Below are positions 35,119 through 45,122 of a stretch of 64,000 nucleotides of DNA, one piece after another (the stretch's first letter is position 1; every line of letters begins with the position of its first letter). Position numbers and translations under genes: made by a program. The notes beneath the pieces are model-generated. The model was given only the letters and a program-made list of their open reading frames with translations. It was not told the DNA's origin and did not search any database. The DNA is taken from contig JAHEXI010000007.1 in assembly GCA_023252195.1 (NCBI GenBank), positions 160,844-224,843 of the forward strand, given 5' to 3'. This DNA is from Pseudonocardiales bacterium. GTDB taxonomy: Bacteria > Actinomycetota > Actinomycetes > Mycobacteriales > Pseudonocardiaceae.

Positions 35119-35784
35119 CTAGCTCTGGCGACGATTTAGCGCCGCCCGGACATCGGGTTCCACTTCCGCGACAGCGACGAAAAGCAGCTCGTCCCCGCCC
35201 TCGAGGGGATCGTCGCCCTGCGGAACGATCACCCGGCCGCCACGCAGGATGGTGACCAGCGCGGCGTCGACGGGTAACTGCAGCTGTCGTACCGGCAGTC
35301 CGGCCAGCGGGGTGTCCGCGGGCAGTGTGACCTCGACGAGGTTCGCCTGCCCTTGCCGCAAGGTCATCAGCCGCACGAGGTCGCCGACGGAGACCGCTTC
35401 CTCGACCATTGCGGCGAGCATCCGCGGCGTAGATACCGCGACATCCACGCCCCAGGCCTCGGTGAACAGCCATTCGTTTCGCGGGTCGTTAACCCGGGCC
35501 ACCACCCGACGTACCGCGAACTCCGTCTTGGCCAGTAGCGAGACAACCAAGTTGACCTTGTCGTTGCCGGTCGCCGCGATCACCACATCGGAGTGTTCCA
35601 GCCCGGCCTCCTCCAGCGAGGCCAGTTCGCAGGCATCGGCGAGGACCCATTCGGCGCCCTCGACCTCGTGCGGATCAAACTGATCAGCATCTCGTTCGAT
35701 GAGCATCACCTGGTGGCCGAACTCGAGCAGCTCAGTCGCGATGGACCGGCCCACCGCACCCGCTCCGGCGATGGTCACGCGCAT
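35119..35784 (-). CDS. TrkA-type K+ uptake regulator (RCK/KTN domain), first of a pair
   Basis: 221 residues. The Rossmann nucleotide-binding motif VTIAGAGAVGRSIATELLEF opens the protein and VIAATGNDKVNLVVSLLAK follows, then a TrkA-C domain (LVEVTLPADTPLAGLPVRQL, GGDELLFVAVAEVEP). It binds NAD(H)/ATP and gates K+ channels or transporters. Homologue of CeoC/CeoB of mycobacteria. ATG at 35784 has GGGAG 5 nt upstream. It lies 27 bp downstream of the second RCK gene, in one operon. Confidence 0.92.
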   Translation of the reverse strand: MRVTIAGAGAVGRSIATELLEFGHQVMLIERDADQFDPHEVEGAEWVLADACELASLEEAGLEHSDVVIAATGNDKVNLVVSLLAKTEFAVRRVVARVNDPRNEWLFTEAWGVDVAVSTPRMLAAMVEEAVSVGDLVRLMTLRQGQANLVEVTLPADTPLAGLPVRQLQLPVDAALVTILRGGRVIVPQGDDPLEGGDELLFVAVAEVEPDVRAALNRRQS

Positions 35785-35811
35785 GGCGGCTCCCAAGGTC
35801 AGCTCGAGGAG

Positions 35812-36474
35812 TTAGTCGTTGACCGGCACGGTAGCTGCCGCGGTGGTGACATCGGTGACGGTGCCGGAGACAGCGGCGGCGTACACCTGGTCTTCGGCCT
35901 GCACCACGGTGTTGTGGTTGGGCAACACCCCGGTCCCGAATCGGACGATGAAGGCGATCCGCGCGCCGATGTGTTCCTCCAGGTCACCTACGGTGCGTCC
36001 GGCCCATCCCTCGTGTAGCGGTAGCTGTAGCACCGCCACCGTGCCCGAAGGATCACGCCAGGCAGCCGCCACGCCGTCGGGCAGCAGCATGCGCATCAAC
36101 CGGTCAGTAGTCCAGGGCACGGTGGCCACGGTCGGGATACCAAGTCGCTCGTAGACCGCAGCCCGTTTCGGGTCATAAATCCTCGCGACGACATGGTTCA
36201 CGCCGAAGGTCTCCCGGGCGACTCGAGCAGCGATGATGTTGGAGTTGTCGCCATTGGACACTGCGGCGAACGCACCAGCCCGCTCGGTTCCGGCCTCAGT
36301 GAGGACTTGGCGATCAAAGCCGATACCGCGAATCTGTTGGCCGTGGAAGTCAGCACCGAGCCTGCGGAACGCCTGCGGATTCTGGTCGATCACCGACAGA
36401 TCGTGGCCGAGCCGTTCCAGGGCCATGGCCAGCGCAGCGCCCACTCGGCCACAACCCATGATCACGACATGCAC
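35812..36474 (-). CDS. TrkA-type K+ uptake regulator (RCK/KTN domain), second of a pair
   Basis: 220 residues. VVIMGCGRVGAALAMALERL is the Rossmann motif, followed by GFDRQVLTEAGTERAGAFAA, VVARIYDPKRAAVYERLGIP and a TrkA-C half (LHEGWAGRTVGDLEEH). GTG at 36474 has GGGAG 7 nt upstream. Divergent from the permease at 36583, with a 108-bp shared promoter region. Two different RCK proteins probably form a heteromeric ring controlling the permease or a Trk/Ktr channel elsewhere. Confidence 0.92.
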   Translation of the reverse strand: MHVVIMGCGRVGAALAMALERLGHDLSVIDQNPQAFRRLGADFHGQQIRGIGFDRQVLTEAGTERAGAFAAVSNGDNSNIIAARVARETFGVNHVVARIYDPKRAAVYERLGIPTVATVPWTTDRLMRMLLPDGVAAAWRDPSGTVAVLQLPLHEGWAGRTVGDLEEHIGARIAFIVRFGTGVLPNHNTVVQAEDQVYAAAVSGTVTDVTTAAATVPVND

Positions 36475-36582
36475 GCGGTCACTCCCGGGTCGGTGGGTGC
36501 CAAAAAGGTACTCTCCGAAAACCGTATCGCCGATGCCACTGCCATCCTCCGCCGGGCTGCCGCTCGGCCGTAGGCTTTGCGG

Positions 36583-38676
36583 GTGTCGAAGCTCGCGACG
36601 GCGGTCAAACGGATTCTTGTCGGCAGGCCGTTTAGTAGCGAACGCCTGGCACACACACTACTGCCCAAGCGCATCGCGTTGCCGGTCTTCGCGTCGGATG
36701 CGCTGTCGTCGGTCGCCTACGCCCCCGAAGAGCTCTTCCTGGTCTTGTCGGTCGCGGGGATTTCGGCATATTCGTTCGCATCGTGGGTCGGGCTCACGGT
36801 CGCGGTGGTCATGCTGGTCGTGGTCACCAGCTATCGGCAGAACGTCCGGGCGTACCCGTCGGGCGGCGGGGACTACGAAGTCGCGACGGTGAACCTGGGC
36901 GGTACCGCAGGGCTTGTGGTGGCCAGCGCGTTGCTGGTGGATTATGTCCTCACGGTCGCGGTGTCGATCTCCTCGGCGGCGTCGAACATCGGCTCGGCGC
37001 TGCCCTTCGTCGCTACCCACAAGGTGGCCTTCGCGGTGGCCGCAATCATCGTGTTGACCGCGGCCAACCTGCGGGGGATCCGGGAATCCGGCACGGCGTT
37101 CGCCATTCCCACCTACGCCTTCATGATCGGCATCATCGTGATGCTCGCCTGGGGGTTGATCCGGGTGCTGCTACTCGGTGAGCCCCTCCGCGCGGAGTCA
37201 GCGAGTTTCGGGTTGCGGGGGGAGGGCAACCAACTCGTCGGCGTTGCGCTGGTATTCCTCGTGCTGCGGGCGTTCTCCTCCGGCTGCGCCGCGCTCACCG
37301 GCGTGGAGGCGATCAGCAACGGCGTGCCGGCTTTCCAGAAGCCGAAGTCCCGCAACGCGGCCACCACCCTGCTGCTGCTCGGAAGCATCTCAGTGACCAT
37401 GCTGATGGGTCTGATCGTGCTGGCCCAGCTCACCGGGGTGAAGATGGCCGATGATCCGGCGCGGCAACTGATCGGCGCACCGCAGGGCTACGCGCAGAAG
37501 ACATTGGTCGCACAGATCGCGCAGGTGGTCTTCGACGGTTTCCCGCCGGCGTTCTACTTCATCACCGCGGTCACCGCGCTGATCCTGGCGCTGGCCGCGA
37601 ACACTGCGTTCAACGGCTTCCCGGTGTTGGGTTCGATCCTGGCGCTGGACCGCTACCTGCCTCGCCAGCTGCACACTCGAGGTGACCGGTTGGCCTTCTC
37701 CAATGGCATCATCTTCTTAGCCGGCGGGGCGACTGTCCTGGTGATCGCGTTCGGCGCCGAGGTCACCCGGCTGATCCAGCTCTACATCGTTGGGGTGTTC
37801 GTCTCGTTCACCTTGAGCCAGACCGGCATGGTGCGGCACTGGAACCGGCTGCTGGCTCTCGGGCCGGAGCCGGCCCAGCGTCGCCGGATGCGGCGTTCGC
37901 AGGCGATCAACCTGCTGGGACTGGTGATGACCGGCTCAGTGCTGATAGTCGTGCTGGCCACCAAGTTCGCGCAGGGAGCCTGGATCGCGATCGCGGCCAT
38001 GGTGGCGATCTTCTTGGTGATGCGGGCGATCCGGAAGCATTACGACCGGGTATCCGCCGAGTTGGTGCCCCGGGAGATCGATACCGTGCTGCCGTCGCGC
38101 AACCACGCGATCGTGCTGGTAGCCACCTTGCACCTGCCGACATTGCGCGCCCTGGCTTACGCCCGGGCTACCCGACCTGACGTGCTGGAGGCGGTCACCG
38201 TCAACGTCGATGACGTGAGCACCCGAGATCTGGTCGCGCAATGGGAGGCACGCGAGCTTCCGGTGCCGCTGAAGGTGGTTGAGTCGCCGTACCGGGAGAT
38301 CACCAAGCCAGTGATCGACTATGTCAAGCGAGCTCGCTCGGACAACCCCCGTAACGTGGTGACGGTGTTCATCCCGGAGTATGTCGTGGGCCACTGGTGG
38401 GAGCAGATCCTGCACAACCAGAGTGCGCTGCGGATCAAGGCCCGCCTGCTGTTCGAGCCGGGCGTAATGGTGACGAGCGTGCCGTGGCAGGCGCGTTCCT
38501 CCACTCGGGTCGCGCAACGTGAGGAGCTCGCTCCGGGCGCGGTGCGCTGGGGGATGAACAGCGATCGCGCCGCCAAGTCAATCAACAGCACCCCTGGCAA
38601 CAGCAGCCCGGGCGGTGGCCCACCGGCGGGGGCGGCCGAGGCCACCCCCCCGACGCGCGGGGTCGACCGACCGTGA
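36583..38676 (+). CDS. APC-superfamily permease, KimA-like K+ importer
   Basis: 697 residues. Twelve hydrophobic segments start with PVFASDALSSVAYAPEELFL, a signature of this APC branch, with SYRQNVRAYPSGGGDYEVA, ANLRGIRESGTAFAIPTY and FSSGCAALTGVEAISNGVP. A cytoplasmic C-terminal universal-stress-like domain follows (IVLVATLHLPTLRALAYARA, VVTVFIPEYVVGHWWEQIL). This architecture is that of KimA K+ importers, some of which are controlled by c-di-AMP. Divergence from two RCK regulators supports potassium as substrate. GTG at 36583 sits 6 nt after TAGGCT, so the message may be leaderless. Its stop overlaps the next start. Confidence 0.88.
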   Translation: MSKLATAVKRILVGRPFSSERLAHTLLPKRIALPVFASDALSSVAYAPEELFLVLSVAGISAYSFASWVGLTVAVVMLVVVTSYRQNVRAYPSGGGDYEVATVNLGGTAGLVVASALLVDYVLTVAVSISSAASNIGSALPFVATHKVAFAVAAIIVLTAANLRGIRESGTAFAIPTYAFMIGIIVMLAWGLIRVLLLGEPLRAESASFGLRGEGNQLVGVALVFLVLRAFSSGCAALTGVEAISNGVPAFQKPKSRNAATTLLLLGSISVTMLMGLIVLAQLTGVKMADDPARQLIGAPQGYAQKTLVAQIAQVVFDGFPPAFYFITAVTALILALAANTAFNGFPVLGSILALDRYLPRQLHTRGDRLAFSNGIIFLAGGATVLVIAFGAEVTRLIQLYIVGVFVSFTLSQTGMVRHWNRLLALGPEPAQRRRMRRSQAINLLGLVMTGSVLIVVLATKFAQGAWIAIAAMVAIFLVMRAIRKHYDRVSAELVPREIDTVLPSRNHAIVLVATLHLPTLRALAYARATRPDVLEAVTVNVDDVSTRDLVAQWEARELPVPLKVVESPYREITKPVIDYVKRARSDNPRNVVTVFIPEYVVGHWWEQILHNQSALRIKARLLFEPGVMVTSVPWQARSSTRVAQREELAPGAVRWGMNSDRAAKSINSTPGNSSPGGGPPAGAAEATPPTRGVDRP

Positions 38677-39899
38677 CCGCCGACGCGGTAGATCCAGCGG
38701 GAGCCGTCGAAATGGAGCTCACGGTCGGACGGGTGGGCCATGGTGGGTTCTGCGTGGCCCGCCATGAGGGTCGGGTGGTCTTCGTCCGGCATGCGTTGCC
38801 CGGAGAGCGGGTCCGGGCGGTGGTGACTGAGGACCGCGGCGGATCTTACTGCCGGGCCGACGCGGTAGCGGTGCTCGAACCCGCGGCTGGGCGGGTGGCG
38901 TCGCCGTGCCCGGCGTCGGGCCCCGGCGGCTGTGGCGGTTGTGACTTCCAGCATGTCGATCCTCAGCTGCAGCGTGAGCTCAAGGCACAGGTGGTGGCCG
39001 AGCAGCTACACCGGATCGCCGGGCTGGACGTCGCGGTGACCGTGCAGGAGCTACCCGGCGGCTCGCTGGGCTGGCGGACCCGAACCCGGCTGGCGGTGGA
39101 CAGGACGGGGCAGCCCGGTTTTCGGGTCCACCGCAGCCATACCGTGCTGCCGGTGCCGGCCTGCCCGCTGGCGATGCCGGGTTCTCTGGACGGAGTGCTC
39201 TCCCGGCGTTGGCACCCGGGCGCGGAGCTTGAGGTGGTCGCTGAGGACTCCAGTCGGGTACACGTGGTGCAGCTGCCCGCCAGCGGACCGCCTAAACAGC
39301 TGCACGGCAGCGGGCGTGTCGTACGACACGCTGTGGGCCGAAGCTGGGAACTGTCCGCGCGCGGTTTCTGGCAGGTGCATCCCGCCGCGGCGGACGTTCT
39401 GGCGACGCTGGTAGGGGAGTGGGCAGCCGCGCCGCTGGGCGCCACGGTGTGGGACCTCTATGGCGGAGTGGGCTTGTTCGCCTCGGTGCTGGCCGGTCAG
39501 GTGGGGCCGACCGGGTCGGTGACCGTCGTGGAGGCATCCCGGCGGTCAGTGGCCGACGGCACCGCGGCGCTGGCTGACCTCGGGCAGGTGCGTTTCGTCC
39601 ATGGCCGGGTGGAACACGTGCTCGCCCAGCTACCCGGAGCTCCGGACGTGGTGGTGCTGGACCCGCCCCGGCGTGGGGTCGGCCGGCAAGTGGCCGCAGC
39701 GGTGGCGGACCGCGGGCCCGCACGGTTGATCCATTTGGCCTGTGACCCGGCGGCGCTGGCTCGAGACGTCGCGGCCTACCTTCAGCGCGGGTACCGGCTG
39801 CTAGCGGTGCGGGCGCTCGACGCGTTCCCGATGACTCACCACATCGAATGCGTCGCTGTGCTTGCACCCGAGTCCATGATCGTCGAATCTGGGGCGTGA
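38673..39899 (+). CDS. Class I SAM-dependent RNA methyltransferase, TrmA/RlmCD (RumA) type
   Basis: 408 residues. TRAM domain at the N-terminus (GRVGHGGFCVARHEGRVVFV), then a four-Cys iron-sulfur site in SPCPASGPGGCGGCDFQH, a central domain, the SAM motif VWDLYGGVGLFASVLAG, the DPPRRG motif (VVVLDPPRRGVG) and the catalytic Cys in IHLACDPAALARD. Makes 5-methyluridine in rRNA or tRNA; which position cannot be told. GTG at 38673 overlaps the permease stop. Confidence 0.92.
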   Translation: MTADAVDPAGAVEMELTVGRVGHGGFCVARHEGRVVFVRHALPGERVRAVVTEDRGGSYCRADAVAVLEPAAGRVASPCPASGPGGCGGCDFQHVDPQLQRELKAQVVAEQLHRIAGLDVAVTVQELPGGSLGWRTRTRLAVDRTGQPGFRVHRSHTVLPVPACPLAMPGSLDGVLSRRWHPGAELEVVAEDSSRVHVVQLPASGPPKQLHGSGRVVRHAVGRSWELSARGFWQVHPAAADVLATLVGEWAAAPLGATVWDLYGGVGLFASVLAGQVGPTGSVTVVEASRRSVADGTAALADLGQVRFVHGRVEHVLAQLPGAPDVVVLDPPRRGVGRQVAAAVADRGPARLIHLACDPAALARDVAAYLQRGYRLLAVRALDAFPMTHHIECVAVLAPESMIVESGA

Positions 39900-40094
39900 C
39901 CGTGCAAACGTGGACCGCCATGGCTCAGTTTTGGTGATCATGGGAAGCTACCGCTCGCAGTGGGGCAGATCGGTCGTACGCGTGGCATGCCGGTCCCTGA
40001 TGTCTCTCCTAGAGTGGGAGTCCGGTCGCCATCGCGGCCGGCGGCCCGTCGTCGGCGGCCGGCTTTGGACTTTGCGGCGACCGAGGGGGGACCA

Positions 40095-42044
40095 GTGACC
40101 TTATTGCAGTCGGTGCACAGCCCGCAGGACGTCAAGCGCCTTGATCTGGCCGCTGCGACCCAGCTGGCCGGGGAGATCCGTAGGTTTCTCGTCGAGAAGG
40201 TGTCGCGCACCGGAGGGCACCTCGGTCCGAACCTTGGCGCGGTGGAGCTCACCCTTGCCGTGCATCGAGTCTTCGACTCCCCGCACGACCCAGTGATCTT
40301 CGACACCGGCCACCAAGCGTACGTACACAAGATCATCACGGGGCGGGCGGCAGGGTTCGACCGGTTGCGCAAGCGAGGTGGATTGTCCGGTTATCCCTGC
40401 CGAGCGGAGAGCGAGCACGACTGGGTGGAGTCCAGCCACGCCTCGGCCGCGCTGTCCTACGCCGACGGGCTGGCCAAAGCCTTCGCCCACTCTCGCGCCC
40501 AGCCCGGCGCGCCGTCCGGGCCAGCCCGGCACGTCGTCGTGGTGGTCGGAGACGGAGCGCTGACTGGCGGAATGTGCTGGGAGGCGCTGAACAACATCGC
40601 CGCCGGCAAGCACCGACCGGTGATCATCGTGGTCAATGACAACGGCCGCTCCTACTCACCCACCATCGGCGGCTTCGCCGATCATCTGTCCACGTTGCGG
40701 CTGCAGCCCAGCTACGAGCGGGTACTGCGGACCGGCAAGGAAGCCCTGGTGCGCACCCCGGTGGTGGGCCGGGCGATCTATGCCGGATTGCACGCCGCCA
40801 AACGAGGCCTCAAGGACGCTCTGACCCCGCAGATCCTCTTTGAAGACCTCGGCCTGAAATACCTCGGCCCGGTTGACGGCCACGACCTGAGCACCATGGA
40901 ATCAGCGCTGCGCCGGGCGAAGGACTTCGGTGGCCCGGTGATCGTGCATGCGGTGACCCGCAAGGGCAACGGTTACCTGCCGGCGGAGAACGACGTTGCC
41001 GAGCTGATGCACCAGGTGAAGGTGATGGATCCGGAGACCGGCGCCCCGATCGCGCCTGCCGGTATCTCCTGGACCAGCGTTTTCACCGACGAACTCATCA
41101 AGCTGGCCGGCGCGCGCGCGGACTTGGTCGCGATCACTGCCGCGATGCCCGGCCCGACGGGTCTGGCGGTGTTCGCCAAGCGGTTCCCGGACCGCTGCTT
41201 CGATGTGGGCATCGCCGAGCAGCACGCGGTCACCTCTGCGGCGGGGCTGGCGCTGGGTGGGCTGCATCCGGTGGTGGCGTTGTACTCCACGTTCCTCAAC
41301 CGGGCGTTTGACCAGTTGCTGATGGACGTGGCGCTGTTGAGCGCTCCGGTCACGATCACCCTGGACCGGGCCGGCATCACCGGCGATGACGGCGCCAGCC
41401 ACAACGGCATGTGGGACCTGTCGGTGCTGGGGATCGTTCCGGGGATCCGGGTGGCCGCCCCCCGTGATGCCGGCACCCTGCGCGAGGAGTTGGCTGAGGC
41501 CGTCGCGGTGGATGACGGACCTACTGTGGTGCGGTTTCCCAAGGGTCCGGTGATCGAGGCAGTGCCCGCCCTGCAGCGCGTCGGGGGAGTGGACGTGCTG
41601 GCCCGGCCTGCTGCGGCCGACGGCGACGACGTGCTGTTGGTGGGTGTCGGCGCATTCGCGATGCTCGCGGTGGCCGCCGCGAGGCGGCTTGCCGACCAGG
41701 GCATCGGGGTCACCGTCGTCGACCCTCGGTGGGTGCTTCCGGTGCCTGAGGTGCTGGTGCGGATGGCCGCGCGGCACCGGCTGGTCGTCAGTGTTGAAGA
41801 CGGCGGCCGGCATGGCGGTTTCGGCTGGTCGTTGGCCGCCGCTCTGCGCGACGCCGAGGTTGACGTGCCGCTTCGTGATCTCGGCATCCCACAACGCTTC
41901 CTCGCGCACGCCTCTCGGGATGAGGTGCTGGCAGATCTTGGTCTGACCGCGCAGGATGTCGCCAGGGCGGTGACCGGCTGGGCCGCCGCGCTGATCCGAC
42001 CGATCGGCGTACCCGCCGCGGTGGACGCTCCGGGCGCCCCATAG
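40095..42044 (+). CDS. dxs: 1-deoxy-D-xylulose-5-phosphate synthase
   Basis: 649 residues, standard length. TPP-binding motif [16 protein letters not shown] through [32 protein letters not shown], the catalytic Glu region [37 protein letters not shown] and the C-terminal transketolase domain [19 protein letters not shown]. Condenses pyruvate and glyceraldehyde-3-phosphate, the first step of the MEP isoprenoid route. GTG at 40095 follows GAGGGGGG; longer in-frame starts add non-conserved residues. Confidence 0.96.
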   Translation: MTLLQSVHSPQDVKRLDLAAATQLAGEIRRFLVEKVSRTGGHLGPNLGAVELTLAVHRVFDSPHDPVIFDTGHQAYVHKIITGRAAGFDRLRKRGGLSGYPCRAESEHDWVESSHASAALSYADGLAKAFAHSRAQPGAPSGPARHVVVVVGDGALTGGMCWEALNNIAAGKHRPVIIVVNDNGRSYSPTIGGFADHLSTLRLQPSYERVLRTGKEALVRTPVVGRAIYAGLHAAKRGLKDALTPQILFEDLGLKYLGPVDGHDLSTMESALRRAKDFGGPVIVHAVTRKGNGYLPAENDVAELMHQVKVMDPETGAPIAPAGISWTSVFTDELIKLAGARADLVAITAAMPGPTGLAVFAKRFPDRCFDVGIAEQHAVTSAAGLALGGLHPVVALYSTFLNRAFDQLLMDVALLSAPVTITLDRAGITGDDGASHNGMWDLSVLGIVPGIRVAAPRDAGTLREELAEAVAVDDGPTVVRFPKGPVIEAVPALQRVGGVDVLARPAAADGDDVLLVGVGAFAMLAVAAARRLADQGIGVTVVDPRWVLPVPEVLVRMAARHRLVVSVEDGGRHGGFGWSLAAALRDAEVDVPLRDLGIPQRFLAHASRDEVLADLGLTAQDVARAVTGWAAALIRPIGVPAAVDAPGAP

Positions 42045-42096
42045 CTGCATCCGAAGCCGGTGCAGGGCTGGCAACGGGGTGTGGCACCGTTGGGGG

Positions 42097-42774
42097 GTGC
42101 GCATTCTGATCGTCGAGGACGAGCAGCCGCTGGCCGATGCCGTTGCTCGCGGTCTGCGCAGGGAGGGGATGGCGGTGGATGTCGCCTACGACGGCGACAG
42201 TGGCCATGAGAAGGCCGCGGTAACCCGGTACGACGTTGTGGTGCTTGACCGGGACCTGCCTGGGATGTCGGGTGACCAGCTGTGCGCCGAGATCACCTCG
42301 TCCGGGGCGGTGACTCGAGTGCTGATGCTCACGGCCAGCAGCGCCGTGTCCGACCGGGTGGCTGGGTTGTCACTGGGAGCTGACGACTACCTGTCCAAGC
42401 CGTTCGCGTTCCCCGAGCTGGTGGCCCGGCTGCGTGCGCTCGGTCGGCGCGCCACCCCCGCGGTGCCTCCGGTGCTCAGCGCCGGCGATGTGCTACTCGA
42501 TCCGTCTCGGCGCACCGTCAGCCGTTCCGGTACTACCGTTGACCTCACCCGCAAGGAGTTCGGGGTGCTGGAAGTGCTGCTCGCCGCCGGTGGAGGCGTC
42601 GTCAGTAGCGAAGAGCTGCTGGAACGAGTGTGGGACGAGAACGCCGATCCGTTCACCACCACAGTGCGGGTTACCGTGATGACCCTACGCAAAAAGCTTG
42701 GCGACCCGGGCATCATCGAGACCGTGGTGGGGTCCGGTTACCGAGTGCCCAGCGCTGACCTTGCGTCCGGCTGA
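42097..42774 (+). CDS. OmpR-family response regulator
   Basis: 225 residues. Receiver domain with ILIVEDEQPLADAVARGL, phospho-acceptor Asp in VVVLDRDLPGMSGDQL, the Thr/Lys pair MLTASSAVSDR and YLSKPFAFPELVARL; then a winged helix (VDLTRKEFGVLEVLLAAGG, VRVTVMTLRKKLGDPGII, VVGSGYRV). GTG at 42097 follows a GGGGGG run. The sensor kinase gene begins 8 bp after the stop, so it is a classical two-component pair; the signal is unknown. Confidence 0.95.
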   Translation: MRILIVEDEQPLADAVARGLRREGMAVDVAYDGDSGHEKAAVTRYDVVVLDRDLPGMSGDQLCAEITSSGAVTRVLMLTASSAVSDRVAGLSLGADDYLSKPFAFPELVARLRALGRRATPAVPPVLSAGDVLLDPSRRTVSRSGTTVDLTRKEFGVLEVLLAAGGGVVSSEELLERVWDENADPFTTTVRVTVMTLRKKLGDPGIIETVVGSGYRVPSADLASG

Positions 42775-42781
42775 GCGGTTG

Positions 42782-43906
42782 GTGCGACCGCGCCGGGGCC
42801 CGGGGCTGCGGGCCCGGCTTACGCTGGTCGCCACCGGATTATCGGCGGTGGTGAGTGCGCTGCTGTTGTGGCTGGGCTGGTTGCTGGTCGGTGGGGTAGT
42901 GGCTGCGGTGCCCGACTTGCCGCCAGGCAGCACCGTCAAGGTCAACGGGGTGCCGGTGGCCGCCCGCCAGCTTGGCGAGGCGCTAGCCGAGGCGGCCAGA
43001 CAACGGGTGCTGCAGGCCGGGTCGGTGGCGTTCCTGCTTGCGGTCGCCGCCACCGTGCTGCTCGCGTGGGTGATCACCGGTCAGGTATTGCGGCCGCTGC
43101 ACGACGTGACCGCCACCGCTCGCCGGCTGTCCGCTGAGTCGCTGGATGAGCGGTTGCGGCTGCCGGGGCCCCGTGACGAGGTAGCCGAGCTCGCCGACAC
43201 CTTCGACGCGATGCTGGATCGGCTGCAAGCCGCCTTCCAGTCACAACGTCGATTCGTCGCGAACGCCAGTCACGAGCTGCGGACCCCGTTGGCCGTCGTG
43301 CGTACCGAGGTGGATGTCACGCTGGCGGATCCCGCGGCGGATGTGGCTGAGTTGCGCCGGATGGCTTCGGTGATCCGAGATGCGACGTTGCGGGCGCAGC
43401 AGCTGGTCGACGGACTGCTGGTGCTGGCCCGGACCGAGGGCGGCTCGCTTCGGGCCCGTGAAGTGGCCGACCTCGCCGACCTAGCCGAGGCCGCGTTGCG
43501 GATCGTCGCGTCCGAAGCCCATAGCCGGGCCTTGCAGGTGACCAAGCGGATGACACCGGCGTTGACGGTGGGTGACCCCGCGCTGTTGGAACGGGTAGTG
43601 GGAAACCTGGTGGAAAACGCGGTGCGGCATAACGTCGACGGTGGCTGGATGGAGGTCTGCACGGATCTGGCGGGAGGACACGCGACCCTGCGCGTCGCCA
43701 GTTCGGGTGACGTGATCGCGCCCGAGGCGGTGACCGCGCTGTTCGAGCCCTTCCACCGCGGCGGAGTCGCTAGAACGGCGCACGATGGGGCAGGTCTGGG
43801 CTTGTCAATCGTGCACGCCGTGGTCGTCGCGCACGGTGGCACCGTGCATGCGCAACCGGTGCCTGGCGGGGGTCTCGCGGTGACGGTGCAGCTGCCGGCC
43901 GGATAG
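42782..43906 (+). CDS. Two-component sensor histidine kinase
   Basis: 374 residues. Two membrane helices (LTLVATGLSAVVSALLLWLG and VAFLLAVAATVLLAWVITG) flank a short extracellular loop of about 45 residues, followed by HAMP, the phospho-acceptor box FVANASHELRTPLAVVRTEV and the ATPase domain with NLVENAVRHN, DGAGLGLSIVHAVVVAHGG. The tiny loop suggests sensing of an envelope or membrane property. GTG at 42782 is inferred; a TTG at 42776 is possible. Partner of the preceding regulator. Confidence 0.92.
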   Translation: MRPRRGPGLRARLTLVATGLSAVVSALLLWLGWLLVGGVVAAVPDLPPGSTVKVNGVPVAARQLGEALAEAARQRVLQAGSVAFLLAVAATVLLAWVITGQVLRPLHDVTATARRLSAESLDERLRLPGPRDEVAELADTFDAMLDRLQAAFQSQRRFVANASHELRTPLAVVRTEVDVTLADPAADVAELRRMASVIRDATLRAQQLVDGLLVLARTEGGSLRAREVADLADLAEAALRIVASEAHSRALQVTKRMTPALTVGDPALLERVVGNLVENAVRHNVDGGWMEVCTDLAGGHATLRVASSGDVIAPEAVTALFEPFHRGGVARTAHDGAGLGLSIVHAVVVAHGGTVHAQPVPGGGLAVTVQLPAG

Positions 43907-43914
43907 CCGGCGGA

Positions 43915-45081
43915 CTACTCGGTGGGGGAGCTCAGCGCCGCGGCGAGAGGGCACGCGGTGAGTTCGCACTGCCATCGCCGGGCGCCACCCGCGACCAGAT
44001 GCCGTTCCACGCCGGCGGCATCGAGTGGTTCAGGGGGCTCCCAGCACAGCCTCCGGACCAGGTCAGGTGCCAGCAGGTTCTGCAACGGCAGCCGGTGCTG
44101 CTCGGCGATCTCGATCAGCGTCGCACGCGCCGCGGTGAGCCGGACTGCGGCCGTCGGATCCCGGTCTGGCCAACGGTTCACCGGAGGTGGGCTTTCGCCT
44201 TGGGCGCGCAGCGACGGCAGTTCGTTGGCCGGCAACCCTCTGGCGGTCTGGAGCGCGGCGAGCCACGTCTTCACGTGCCGGCGCTGTGAGCGGCCACTGA
44301 ACACTGGTCGCGACAGCAGCGTCGCCTCGTCCGGCGGCTCGGACAGCACTGCGTCGATGATCGCGGTATCCGGTAGTATCCGGCCTGGAGCGATGTCACG
44401 CTGCCGGGCCATGTGGTCGCGGGTTTGCCACAGCTCGCGGACCGCGGCCAATTGGCGAGCTTGGTGGATGCGATGCATTCCGGAGGTCCGCCGCCATGCT
44501 TCAGCCCGCGGCACGGCCGGTGCTGCGCTCCGCACTGCCTCGAACTCCTCGGCTGCCCAGGCCGACTTGCCCTGGGTGTCCAGTTCGGCGGCGATCGCCG
44601 CTCGCAGTGGCAGCAACAGCTCGACATCAAGCGCGGCGTAGGTCAGCCAGTCCGCGGGCAGCGGCCGGCGCGACCAGTCCGCGGCGCCGTGTCCCTTCTG
44701 CAAGTGGTAGCCCAGCAGCTCTTCGACGAGTGGCGCCAGGCCGACCCGCTCGAAGCCGGCCAACCGAGCGGCGAGCTCGGTATCGAATACCGCCGTGGGC
44801 CGCAGTCCCAGTTCGCCGAGGCACGGCAAGTCCTGGGACGCGGCGTGCAGCACCCACTCCAACGGGTTGAGCACGTCGGCCAGTTCGGACAGGTCGTCAA
44901 GACCGATCGGATCGACAAGTACCGTGCCCGCGCCGTCTCGCCGAAGTTGCACGAGGTAGGCGCGCTGCCAGTACCGGTAGCCAGAGGCCCGTTCGGTATC
45001 CACGGCTACCGGGCCGGTGCCGCCGTCGAGCAGCGCGACCGCGGCGTCCAGAGCTCCCGCGGAAGCCACCACTGGTGGCAC
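43915..45081 (-). CDS. Ribonuclease D-like 3'-5' exonuclease with HRDC domain
   Basis: 388 residues from the GTG at 45081. DEDD exonuclease motifs: PVAVDTERASGYRYWQRAYL (ExoI), WVLHAASQDLPCLGELGL (ExoII) and LPADWLTYAALDVELLLPL (ExoIII, DEDDy type with Tyr). An HRDC domain follows (ELWQTRDHMARQRDIAPGRI). Trims 3' ends of structured RNAs. The frame continues upstream with family-like residues (PVPLLEPAAG) but no ordinary start codon, so the true N-terminus may be longer and overlap the upstream regulator. Confidence 0.88.
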   Translation of the reverse strand: MPPVVASAGALDAAVALLDGGTGPVAVDTERASGYRYWQRAYLVQLRRDGAGTVLVDPIGLDDLSELADVLNPLEWVLHAASQDLPCLGELGLRPTAVFDTELAARLAGFERVGLAPLVEELLGYHLQKGHGAADWSRRPLPADWLTYAALDVELLLPLRAAIAAELDTQGKSAWAAEEFEAVRSAAPAVPRAEAWRRTSGMHRIHQARQLAAVRELWQTRDHMARQRDIAPGRILPDTAIIDAVLSEPPDEATLLSRPVFSGRSQRRHVKTWLAALQTARGLPANELPSLRAQGESPPPVNRWPDRDPTAAVRLTAARATLIEIAEQHRLPLQNLLAPDLVRRLCWEPPEPLDAAGVERHLVAGGARRWQCELTACPLAAALSSPTE

Positions 45082-45122
45082 TCCCGCGGCCGGCTCCAGC
45101 AGCGGAACCGGAATCGTCTCGG

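Noticed and set aside
34853..35473. Long minus-strand open frame overlapping the first RCK gene
   Set aside because: Arg/Gly-rich shadow of the RCK coding sequence; the RCK frame carries the Rossmann and TrkA-C motifs.
36193..36573. Plus-strand open frame opposite the second RCK gene
   Set aside because: Antisense shadow with no conserved motif.
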